This document shows, piece by piece, positions 20,767 through 31,973 of a stretch of 64,000 nucleotides of DNA; positions within the stretch are counted from its first letter, which is position 1; each line of letters opens with the position of its first letter. This stretch comes from Cymodocea nodosa (Eukaryota > Streptophyta > Magnoliopsida > Alismatales > Cymodoceaceae): positions 6,510,001-6,574,000 of the forward strand of contig CM072337.1 of assembly GCA_036874045.1 (NCBI GenBank), written 5' to 3'. The notes beneath the pieces are model-generated. The model had not been told where the DNA came from and did no database searches. It was given only the letters and a program-made list of their open reading frames with translations. Made by a program: the position numbers and the translations under genes.

Positions 20767-22661
20767 GTTTTGGTGCTTTAAAATGATTTATTAGATGATT
20801 TGCAAGATTTAATATCCTTTAAATTGTTTTAGTTTTATTTGTTTTCTTGTTGAGATTGTTATTTTTCTTTGTTTGTTTGCAAAGAAATGGATACATGGAT
20901 TGGACGTTCTATGTGTTCAATTCTTTGTTATCTGAATTGCTTGTTACATGTTTAATTCTAGTTTATGATTTGGTAACAAGTAGCTTAATGGTGTAATGAT
21001 AATCTTTGTGTACAAATTATTAAGACAGAATATGTCTGTCTGGAAATTTAAATTTTTTGATGTGCACAAGATTAGAACTCATTTTTATGATATTTTTCCT
21101 GAAATACTCGGTTTTTGAGATTTCTTTTGAGTACTTATGCATAAAATTCTGATTAGTACGTTAAAAGATAAAAATCTTAGAAAATAGGGATGTTTTACAG
21201 AATTCTGGATACGTTTTTGCTAATGAATTTTGAAAATATTATATTATGAATGTATGTAAAATTTAATTCAGTGATTTTTTCCAGAAAGTAGATGAAATTA
21301 ACTTTCCAACGAGTATTTATATGCTTCATTTGGATTTATATAAATTTCTGTATGATTTGTTTTAATTTGGCATATAAGATTTAACCAACATTATGAAAAT
21401 CGGATAGTTATGGTCATAACCATCAGATTGTACAGTAAAATCGGATATTTACACCCATAACTATCCGATTGAACAGTAAAATCGGATAGTTATTTTCGCT
21501 GATATTTTTCAGATGGTTATTTTCTGGTGCAGAACAGTTTTATCTAAATTCTTATATTTAAAACTGCAGTTACATATTTGAATAAAAATTATTTTTGAAA
21601 TTTTTTCATGAAACTACACGAGTTTACCTTTCCAACAAGGTATTATACGTTGTATTTGGATTTATATACATTTCTGGGGAATTTTTCTAAGATGATGTAT
21701 TCTGCAGATTACGGATTTGAGTTGTCTGAGGTTTTACATAATTTTGATAATACTTCAGTTTTGGAAATTTTTATCTCTGATTTTTTATAAAAACTAAAAG
21801 TAATTAACTTTCAGACAAGTATTTATTTGTGAATTTTGGAGATGTATAAAATTCTGTGTGATTTTTTCAAATTGAGATATTAAGCTTTCAGCCAAATCGA
21901 AAGGCTTTCCTCTAACCTTTCGAAATTTTTTTTGCCATTTCGGAAGGTTAGGCAGTTAACCATCCGAAATCTTCATATTTTACTGCTCTTTGGAAGGTTA
22001 ACAGTTAACCTTTTAAAAAATTTTCCTTTCCAGAAGGTTAGGTGGCTAACCCTCCGAACTCCCTATGGATGATGTTTTTCTGGTATTTCTCTTTATCTGC
22101 ATAATTAAAATCAAAAGTGCAATTAAATGTTGAGTTAAAAATTATTTTTGTAATTTTTCCTTGAAACTACAGTAGTTTATCTTTCAAACAAGGTATTATA
22201 CGTTGTATTTGGATTTGTATACATTTCTGGAGAATTTTTCTAAAATGACATGTTCTGCAGATTACGAATTCTGAGTTATCTGAGTTTCACATGATTTTGA
22301 CAATACTTCAGTTTTGGCAATTTTTGTCTCTGATTTTTCTTAGAAACTAGAAGTAATTAACTTTCAGAAGAGTATTTATTTGTGAATTTACATGCTATAT
22401 GAATTTATGTAGAAAACTTTTAAGCCAAGGTAGTACAGTTTAGTTTCAGAAATTCCATGACTACTTGTTTTAGATGAAACTCAGATTATATACAATGTTT
22501 GCGAGATATATGCTTTGTTGTTTGTATCTAGAATTTAGTGGCATGATAATAGAATAGTCACTGAATGAATCTACGAAAAATTAAGTTTCAAGTAAAAGAA
22601 AAAAAATAATTGTTTATCAATTTCTCTATTATGTTGTAGATTTGCTTAAATCACTTGAAGA
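20767..22661 (+). other. Element A leader: direct repeats and palindrome array, no gag
   Basis: The leader where gag normally starts holds no capsid coding. Instead it has a direct repeat of about 240 bp (about 21600-21840 and 22155-22396, sharing AAGGTATTATACGTTGTATT and AATACTTCAGTTTTGG). It also has two clusters of inverted-repeat modules: 21395-21520 (CGGATAGTTA / TAACTATCCG type) and 21900-22060 (CGGAAGGTTA / TAACCxTCCG type). The best, 21937-21970, has a 14-bp stem with one mismatch and a 6-base loop. Confidence 0.75.
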
Positions 22662-23063
22662 TTGTGCTTGATTGAATACATTCGGTTTGTTCATTTAGTT
22701 GAAAATTTGCATGTCATTCTAGATAAATATTTAATTTATAATATGGATGAATTTATTTTTGATTTGACACCTACATGTTCCAAATGCAAATTGAATAATC
22801 ACGTTGATGATGATTGTCCATTTTATATGCTAAATAGCAATGTAGGTGCATGTTCTAGTTCTAATGTTAGCCTATCTATGCCAAAATTAAATTATAATGC
22901 TGATATTTATGACACTAGTAACTATAGTTGTGAAATTAAAATGGAAAAGTCTATAGGAAATATTCCCTATGCTGAATCTTTAGTCAACTTAGCTAAGGCA
23001 ATTGCTAAACTTAACACCTCTATGGATTTATTAAACTTAGCAAAAGCCTCTAGTACCTATTGA
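22662..23063 (+). pseudogene. Element A nucleocapsid-like zinc-knuckle ORF
   Basis: 133 codons with CSKCKLNNHVDDDC, a CX2CX4HX4C knuckle, around residues 46-59. It lies directly upstream of protease as the tail of a gag frame. The end overlaps the start of the protease frame: around 23041 homologous sequence continues in another frame (QKPLVPIDIDGYENIDL), so there is a frameshift or a programmed shift here. Layout matches the knuckle ORF of element C. Confidence 0.65.
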
Positions 23064-24480
23064 CATAGATGGTTATGAAAACATAGATTTAAGATCAACA
23101 TCCTTGGTTGAGGATGAATCAATTGAAACTTATGTTGCTTTAAGGTCCTGGAGAGAGGTGAGCATTCCTGAAAAGGAAACTCCTTCTCTTGTACCGATGA
23201 GTGTTCCTACAGATGATTTAGGTTCATCCAATCAACTAAATAAAGAATCTGAAAATGAAATTTTATTGGGTGATAAAAAGGGTAAAGGTAAGTTATCTGA
23301 GGTAAGTATCCTTTTAGAAAGTCAACCTGTCCCTTTTCCCTATAGATTAAGAACTCCACATAAAGATATTGATCAGAATATTAAGATGAGAGAAATCTTT
23401 GAACAGGTTAGTATTAACATTCCATTACTAGATGCAATAGAGCAAATACCTGCCTATGCCAAGTTTTTAAAGGAATTATGTACAAAGAAACGAGCTAGGA
23501 AGACACCTATGAAAGTGTGCTTAGCTAAATCCGTTAGTGCTTATTTCTGTCAAGACTTGCCTAAGAAGTTTAGTGATCCAAGTACTCCAACCATCTCTTG
23601 TACAATTGGAGATACCTATTTTGATAGAGCATTGATAGATTTGAGAGTAGGAGTAAATGTTATATCATCTGGTGTTTATGTGAGCCTAGGACTTAATGGT
23701 ATTCAATCCACTAAGGTTCTCATTCAATTAGCTGACCATTCTTTTAGAACTCCCTTAAGAGTTGTTGAAAACATATTGATTAAGATTAAAGATTTTGTCT
23801 ATCCCATAGACTTTATTGTATTAGAAAATCAACCTTCACTTGGTAGAAAGCAAAATGTGCCCCTTATTTTAGGAAGACCCTTTCTAGCCACAGCAAATGC
23901 ATATATAGGATGTAGAGATGGGTCTATGCAAATAACATATGGTGATGCTAAGGTTGATTTAAATATTTTTAAATCTCACTCAGACGTTAAAATTTTAGAT
24001 AATGAAAATTTTAATGTGAGTTTATTAAGCATTATGGATGAAGGTGAGGGGGTAGAAATCTATAGTTTATTTGAAGATGAAGATTATCCACCTATAGAAT
24101 ATGAGGTTGATCTAGCACATATCTATGACTTAGATGATGACATTGGTGAGAATGATAGTATTTTTGAATTAAATTACATAGAGCCTTTAGAAAGAGATTT
24201 AGGAGAGATTAAGAAACCATCTATTGTAGAACCACCTTCTCTTGAACTAAAACCCTTGCCTCAAGACCTTAAGTATGCCTATTTGGGAAAAGAGAACACC
24301 TTGCCAGTTATTTTGTCTTCCCATCTTTCTAGAGAGCAAGAAGAGAAGTTGTTGGTAATTTTAAAAGAACATAAGAAGGCCATTGGTTGGATCATGGCCG
24401 AAATCAAAGGAATTGACCTTAGTTTATGTCAACATAGAATTCATTTGAATAATGACAGTACACCTTCTAGGGACCCATAG
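23041..24480 (+). pseudogene. Element A pol, protease part
   Basis: About 470 codons open. VALRSW replaces the usual TLRSG-like motif after gag. The conserved pre-protease block REIFEQVSINIPLLDAIEQ, LPKKFSDPSTPTISC and the retropepsin core follow. The active site is ALIDLRVGVNVI at about 23629-23660, where families normally have DLG; the catalytic Asp is present but the glycine is Arg, so activity is doubtful. VPLILGRPFLATANA is the flap/C-terminal block. It ends in TAG 24478-24480, after which homology continues in the same frame. Confidence 0.85.
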
Positions 24481-26850
24481 AGAAGATTAAACCCAAACAT
24501 AAAAGATGTGGTTAGAAAAGAAATTATTAAGTGGCTAGATCATGACATCATTTATCCTATTTCTGATAGTCCTTAGGTTAGCCCTATTCAGGTTGTCCCA
24601 AAGAAATCTGGTATTACAGTTGTAGAAAATAGCAATCATGAACTAGTCCCTACTAGAGTGCAAACAAGATGGCGAGTGTGTATTGATTATAGAAAACTAA
24701 ATATCGCCACTAGGAAAGACCATTTTCCCTTGCCTTTTATGGATCAAATGTTAGAGAAGTTAGCTGGGCAAGAATATTATTGTTTCCTAGATGGTTATTC
24801 TAGATATAACCAAATTCTTGTAGCACCTTGTGACCAAGAGAAAACCACATTCACATGTCCTTTTGGTACTTTTGCATTCCGGTGCATGCCCTTTGGTTTG
24901 TGTAATGCTTCTGCAACTTTTCAAAGGTGTATGACTAGAATCTTTTCGGACATGATTGATAACTTCTTAGAGATTTTTATGGATGATTTCTCTATGTCAG
25001 GTTCTTCCTTTGATGTGTGCCTTAAAAATTTAGAATTGGTTTTAAAAAGATGTATAGAGAAAAATTTGGTTTTAAATTGGGAGAAATGCCACTTCATGGT
25101 GCAACATGGAATTGTGTTGGGCCATGTTGTTTCTAAGAATGGGTTGGAAGTAGATAAGGCCAAAGTAGACTTGATAGCCAACCTACCACCCCCTAAATCT
25201 GTTAAGGATATAAGAACATTTTTGGGTCATGCTGGGTTTTATAGACGATTTATTAAGGATTTTAGTAAGATTGCCCGTCCTTTAACTAGTTTATTATCAA
25301 AGGATCATAAGTTTGAATTCTCTAGAGAATGTCAAGATGCCTTTGATAAGCTTAAGGGAGTCCTCACCTCAGCCCCTATTGTGTATCCACCCGATTGGTC
25401 TCAATCATTCGAGTTGATGTGCGATGCATCAGATTATGCAATTGGTGCTGTGTTGGGGCAAAGAATTGATAAATTACCTAGGGTAATCTATTATGCTACT
25501 AAAACTCTTAATGCAGCCCAATTGAACTATACAATTATAGAGAAAGAATTTTTAGCTATAGTTTTTGCTCTTGAGAAGTTTAGATCTTATTTGCTAGGCT
25601 CTAAGGTTATCATTTTCATTGATCATTCTGCCATTAAATATTTATTAGCTAAAAAAGATGTTAAGGCTAGATTAGTTAGATGGATTCTTCCCTTGCAAGA
25701 ATTTGATATTGAGATAAAAGATAAGAAAGTATGTGAGAACATAGTTGCCGACCACTTGTCTCATATTGTCACGCCTCAAGGGGAGTTACCCATTGATGAA
25801 TCATTTCCTGATGAGCAGTTGATGGCTATAACTCCAATCCCTTGGTTTGTAGATATTGTAAATTATCTTGTGACAAAACGACTACTTGGCAATTGGTCAT
25901 GGCAAGATATTAAGAGATTCTTAGCTAGGGTCAAAGAATTTTATTGGGATGACCCTTATCTTTATAAGTTAGGCCCTAATTTGATTTTGAGGAGATGCAT
26001 CCCAGATATGGAAATTCATAGTGTGCTATCTTTTTGTCATGACCAACCTGCTAGTGGTCATCTTAACCCTATTAAGACTACAACTAAAGTTCTTCAATGT
26101 GGTTTTTTCTGGCCCACATTGCATAAAGATGCATACTTTTATGTTAAGAATTGTAGAGATTGTCAAAAAGTGGGAAGATTAACTAGAAGAAATATGATGC
26201 CGCTTACACTAATTATTGAAGTTGAAGTATTTGACGTGTGGGGTATTGATTTCATGAGACCCTTCTCTAATTTTGGAGGTTATTTGTATATTCTGTTAGC
26301 TATTGATTATGTGTCCAAATGGGTTGAAGCTATTCCCACACGGACTTGTGATTCTAAGGTAGTAATAAATTTTATTAAGAGCAACATTTTTGCTAGATTT
26401 GGCATTCCTAGAGCAATCATTAGTGATAGGGGAACACACTTTAATAATAGAAGTTTTGAAGTATTAATGAAAAAATTTGGAGTAAACCATAAAATGACAA
26501 CCCCCTATCACCCACAAACCAATGGACAAGTAGAAAATGCCAATAAGCAAATTAAGCAAATTTTGGAAAAGATAGTTGGAAAGACAAGAAAAGATTGGGC
26601 AGAAAAGTTAGATGAGACATTATGGGCTTATCGGACTACTTTTAAGTCTGTTTTAAATATGTCTCCATATAGAGTAGTGTTTGGAAAGCCATGTCATTTA
26701 CCAGTAGAGCTTGAGCATAAGGCAAGATGGGCTATTCAAAGACTCAACTTAGATTTAAAGGTTGCTGGTAAGAAAAGAAATTTTCAATTGACTAAATTAG
26801 AAGAAATACGGAGAGAGGCATATGAGAATTCACGGATAGCGCAATCTTCT
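24481..26850 (+). pseudogene. Element A pol, RT, RNase H and integrase
   Basis: Same frame as protease, with one more TAG at 24574-24576, then open from about 24577. [39 protein letters not shown] and the active site FMDDF (24976-24990). RNase [17 protein letters not shown] (about 25420) and [15 protein letters not shown]. Integrase: HHCC-type finger (about 26035-26170), [19 protein letters not shown] and NGQVENAN give D, D, E (26240-26545). It ends at [17 protein letters not shown] sequence near 26830. The chromatin-binding C-terminal region present in element C is absent; gag sequence follows in frame. Confidence 0.9.
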
Positions 26851-28212
26851 AAGTGGGTGAGAGATAGTGCATCTAGGTTAATTAGACAACCCCCTTTAGA
26901 AGAAGAAGTTAGTGTGTTAGAAGAGCCTGCAAGGATGAGAGACCAAGGTATAAACCAACAATTACCTTTTCTTGAGGACATCTGCTATCCTCAAATACAT
27001 GACCATCCCTCTTGTCTTGTATTATCTCAAGTAGATGGACATAAATTTCAATTGCATATAAATTATGTCAATAAGTTGCCTAGATTTCATGGACTAGATA
27101 AGGAAGATGCATATGCATTTCTAAATGACTTTAATGATGTTTGCAACATGATTAATCTACCTGAAGTACCTGTGGATGCAATAAAGTTGAGATTTATTCC
27201 TTTCGCTCTTCGAGATGATGCAAAGCTATGGTTGAACGCCCTTCCCGTTAATTCCATTTGTACTTGGACTGATTTTTGTGCTGTCTTTATTAAGACATTT
27301 CATCCTTTGCATAAGACCATTCAAGCTTAGAATGCTATTCTAAACATCTGCCAGCAAACCAATGAACCTTTGTGGAAATATTTTGAATGTTTCAATAGAT
27401 TAGTGGCAAGATGTCCTAATCATGGTCTACCTAAATCAAGACAATGTCAAATAATCTATGAAGGATTGGATTATCAAACCAAGTTGATGTTAGAATCTGT
27501 ATGTCCTGGACGATTCATGAGATTAGATGAAGTCAATGCATGGGATAGACTTGTGGACCTTGCTGAGAGAACAATGGAAATGGAAAGTTCATTAGATAGA
27601 ACATTTGATAGAACTTTGGCAAGGGGAATGCACACAGTAGACCCCATGGTAGGCATGGAAGCTAGGATGTCGTCCATGGTTAAAAAAGTAGAAGATCTGA
27701 TTATAAGTCAACAAAAGGGAAAAGATAAAGTGATTGAAGTCAAGTGTATAGCATGTGGAATTCTTGGGCACATAATGGAAGAATGCCTTGCAATGCAAGG
27801 ACAATAGTTTGAGGAAGTCAATGCCATTGGTATGGGAAAAAGGTCATTCCAACCGTCATCACACTATACCTCGGGATGGAGAAACCATCCCAATTTTTCG
27901 TGGCAACGACAGGAAGCACCTGGAAACCGTACTGAGCATCATGGACTCACTCAACCAATTTTAAGTGATAGAATGTCCGCCTTGGAGAAAAGATTCACTG
28001 AAATGGAGAAAGGGATTCAATCCTTAATTCAAGTTAGCGGACAAGTAAATCCCATTTTAGCTAGCAATGACCAAATCATTAAGGGATTAGAAGCAAATTT
28101 TGATAGGTTGTCTACTTCATTTGGAAGTAGAGCATGGGGAGAATTACCAAGTAACACTGTACCAAATCCCCGCTTGGCAGGTGTGCATTTGGCACAAGGA
28201 GAGACTTCATGA
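26851..28212 (+). pseudogene. Element A gag, located downstream of pol
   Basis: In frame with pol. Capsid (Retrotrans_gag-like): [56 protein letters not shown]; after TAG 27328-27330, WKYFECFNRLVARCPNHGL, IIYEGLDYQTKLMLESV and GMHTVDPM. Knuckle CIACGILGHIMEEC at about 27745-27790. TAG at 27805-27807, then GWRNHPNFSW and a coiled tail (ALEKRFTEMEKGIQSLIQV) to TGA 28210-28212. It is colinear with the lone gag of element B from its N-terminus on, so a whole gag cassette sits after integrase. Confidence 0.9.
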
Positions 28213-29818
28213 ACTAACCCTTCACCATCTACATGAGTAGATATAAAAAAAAAACAAAAACAACTTTTTTTTTTTTTTAATATTTTTATTCTTAATCGCA
28301 TGCTATAGTTTTGTTTATATAAATTTCTTTTCTGTTTTGATATGTTTGTTAGTTTTGTAGTTATTAGTTTCCTTCATCAAGCAAGGTACGCACTCTTCAC
28401 CTTATTTATGTATGATGCATTTGAATGATACATGTATTGAACATTATTTCTTTAGCATACTACTCAATCTCCATTGTATGTTTTAGGAATAATACAATTT
28501 AAATTTATACATGTGCATATGGATTACATGCTAGGTATGGGGGTGTAATCTGTTCTTGCTTGTCATAGTTTGTTTCTTTTATTTTTGTCGTCTTCATGCT
28601 TTTTATCTTATTGCCTAAATACTTTCTTCTACATTGAGGACAATGCAAGATTTAGGTATGTGGGGGAGGCATTTGACCACAGTTTTTTTTCAATTTTGTA
28701 CTTTTTCTTGTTTATTTTGTTTTATAAATGCTCATAGGCCCTAATGTATAGAGTTCTTTTAGGTATGATTGAGATCTAAAAGTGAATCCTTTAGGAAAGA
28801 AACCTTGAACCTTAAGGGGAGGAGAAGAATAAAATTCAAAACCATCTATATTTTTGAGCTTATATGTAGTATTGCACTTACATGAGGCCTTGACTAGGAA
28901 GGAACCACTCCTCTTGAAGGGAAACTTAAGTAAAAACTTAGGAATATACCTTGGGGTTGTCCTATGAGAAGGGTAGAATAAAATGGCTAAGGTAAAATTG
29001 CCCATTCCTACACAATGATGTGGGAGGCACTCTTAAGGGTAGAGGGCTAGGGAGAGAAAAAAAAAAAAAAAACAAGAAAAAAGAAAAAGAAAAGAAATAG
29101 TAGAAGAGAGATTGATTACTTATTCTTACAAAAGCTACTGAGTAACCGGTCAACTTTCCCCTAAGTAAGGGATTGTGGTCGCGTAAAAAGGTGCTGAGTA
29201 GGAGGTAATTAAAAAGAGAAAAAAAAAAATGAAAAAAAGAAAGAGTCAAAATAAAAGGATAATGGACTCAAGGATAGACCTTTGGGATTGCCTAGGTAAC
29301 TTGGAGGGAGTTGAGTAGGTTATTTCTTAGTCTTGGCCAATTTCACATACACCTATTTATATAGTACTTTACTTTCTTAGGATGGAAATTGAATGATTAT
29401 TTGAATCCAATCTAGAAAGGTGAGAGGTGATTGAATAAAGGTGAAGCTAATAGGTCAAGACTACTTAAGAGCAACTTTATCCATGTTTAGGAAACCAAGA
29501 GCATATTTTTGTTGTTTTTTATCTTTTAATTGTGTTGTTTTATGTTATGTTTTTGATTTTGTGGGTATATCTGCTGAAAACCCTTTGGAGACACAACTCC
29601 ACCACTAGGGTGACCTAGGGGTTTAAAGGCTTGCTACACATGCTAAGTGTAGTCGTGATCCCTACGAAAGTGGCCTAGGTTAGTTTTATTTTTGTTATTT
29701 ATTTCTTAGTTCGTTTGTTTTTGGTTTTTATTAAATGTGCTTTTATATGGGCTTTGTGTTATCAATGTTTAGTTTTAGTCCTTTGCTAAGGGACTAGCAA
29801 AGACTAGGTATGGGGGTG
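28213..29818 (+). other. Element A 3' noncoding region
   Basis: No gene. It has three purine motifs of the AGGTATGGGGG kind: about 28533-28546; 28653-28669, preceded by hairpin CATTG/CAATG at 28632-28645; and 29806-29818 at the LTR border, preceded by the 8-bp perfect hairpin CTTTGCTA / TAGCAAAG at 29781-29802. A/G-rich tracts are at 29057-29100 and 29216-29245. The block GACCTAGGGGTTTAAAGGCT (about 29621) recurs in B (about 41785). Both elements share this whole 3' architecture. Confidence 0.8.
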
Positions 29819-31968
29819 TGTAAAGTATCAATTTGTGCATTTTATATATGTTAATTCATGCATGTTAAGGATTATAAGTCATCATTATATATGTTCTTAT
29901 AAAGGATTACATGAAAATCATATTTTTAGACATATGCATGAATTAGGGATTAAATAGTTGATAATGTACAAATTTATCCTTTATCAATTAAACACCTAGT
30001 CAATAGCCCTTGTATTGGACATAATTATTATAATTCTTCAATGTATGACTTTATATACATTGTATGATTGCCAAATCACTTAAATATGATGCTAAACTAA
30101 AGAACTTTAAGTAATTCAAGTATGTACATGTGAAAAAGTTGTAGACCAAAACCTTCCTAATTTGGAAACTTTCCATATATGGCAACTCATGCATGCTGTA
30201 TACTATATTTGCATCATATGATTTATATTCAATGTATATGTGCATCCAACTTGGTTTTGAGTTTTATAGGTCAATAAATCATGAAATCAAGGTGGATTAA
30301 AGAGGAAAAAACGTGGGCCATTGGATGCAACTTATTGGAGCCCAAGCAACAAAAGCCTAGAGTATTTAAAGTGTTTGACCACTCAATTCTAGGCTATCTC
30401 CTCCTCTTCCAACACATTGCAACTGGCAATTCCAGCCATTCCAGCATATTCATCTGGAAAGTCTCATCTTCCCCTTGATCTTGAACAAGCTCCCTTCAAG
30501 AATGGTGAGTTTTGGCGTCTTCCACTCCTCCTAGAAGACACCTTCTCTTCAATTCAAACAGCCATACGTTAGGATCTCCTTGGGCGTTCATTTTGGTGGA
30601 TTGGGAGGCTCGTGTGACTGATTCAGAGTGGAGCAAAAGGTTAGGTTCTTCAGGGTTGAGTCATCGGAAGCTCCATTCTTAGATGTGGAAGCCAAAGTTG
30701 TGGGTCTTGGAGGCAAGATCTTGATGACGTGCACCACTCTTCTTCAAGGCAACCTTAGAAGCTTCAGTTGGACGTGCTACAGGTGGTGACAGCCCTGTGG
30801 AGCATCGATTTCAAGGACTTTGGGGAGTCATTGCTTGAAGAAACGTGGAAGATTAAAAGGTATGATGGAAAGGAGAGATCCTCATACTAGTTTTCATGTT
30901 TTACAATTTTATATGTATGAGTATAGTTTGAGTATGTGGAAGAACGAAATTCTATGCATAAATCTTTGTTTCAAATGTTCTATATTAAAGATCACATACT
31001 GTTTTGATGTTAATTGATATCAGGATTGAGTTCATATTATATGTTTAGTGTGAATGAATGTGATGATGTGGATTGTGAAGGTAGTTTTCCATTCTTAGAT
31101 GGCCAGATTATTATTAGTTTTTCTTCGAATTGTATCTACTTGTTCATCATCTATAAATTCCTTTTTTTTGTTTCGTTTTGTAAGTATAATGAATGTAGAA
31201 CAAGTTTACAAAGTTTTAGAATTTTCTAGAATGTTTTCTGAAGCTTTTCGATTTTATTTTGTGAAGGTATCAGCGGTTTTGAGTCTCTGTTGAGTGCTAG
31301 TTTTGAGCTTGATGCCTGTGCTGTGCTTGCATTGTGTATTTTGTGGAATTCAGTTCTGTAAATTTTCCTTGTTAGTGTAACGGATCTACTTTCAAGGTGT
31401 GCTTATTTTGTAGCATTTCATGAAGATTTGATGGAGATTTGATTTTTCAACCGAAGGTGCATTTTTAGAAAGTTTCCATAACCATCTGCGCCCCTTTCTT
31501 AAATAAGATATTGCTAGCGTTTTAAGTTGATTTAATCCACGAAATCATAGCCATTTGAAATATATTCGGAGGATCTTTCCAACCGTTATTTATTCTGGAT
31601 TTTTAAACGTTCAAATTGGAAGTTATTGGAGTTAAAAGTCGAGCATAAATTCTGTGATTTTCAGATTAATACTCATTGATTTCTTAAATATCTTATCATA
31701 ACTAATTAGATTTTGGGGTAATCTTATAAACCTTAATTATGCTACGAATTTTGTATATTAATATTAAGTAATTAGAGTTTAATTATGAATTAGTTTAATG
31801 TGGATATTTAATCGGATAATCATTTTAATAAAATTATTTAAGACAAACTCCTTGTAGATTCGACCCGTACTTGCACATGCTTATTACAATGGGCACCGTG
31901 CACTTGCGGTTATAAATGTAAAATTTGCACTTTTGCCATTATTTTAATAATACATAAAAGCGTTTACA
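29819..31968 (+). repeat. 3' LTR of element A
   Basis: 2150 bp, same length and ends as the 5' LTR, followed by target duplication gtaat. Differences from the 5' LTR are scattered substitutions and single-base indels. Confidence 0.95.
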
Positions 31969-31973
31969 GTAAT

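Larger units (their letters stand above)
18593..31968 (+). mobile_element. Element A: complete Gypsy retrotransposon with pol upstream of gag
   Basis: 13,376 bp. Two 2150-bp LTRs (TG...CA) are flanked by a perfect 5-bp target duplication gtaat (18588-18592 and 31969-31973). The tRNA-Asp-type primer site is at 20749-20766 and the polypurine tract at about 29806-29818. The internal order is leader, nucleocapsid-like knuckle, protease, RT, RNase H, integrase (C-terminus missing), then capsid, a second knuckle and the gag tail, then a 3' noncoding region like that of element B. It sits inside Copia F. The LTRs look a few percent different by eye, so it is fairly young. Confidence 0.95.
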
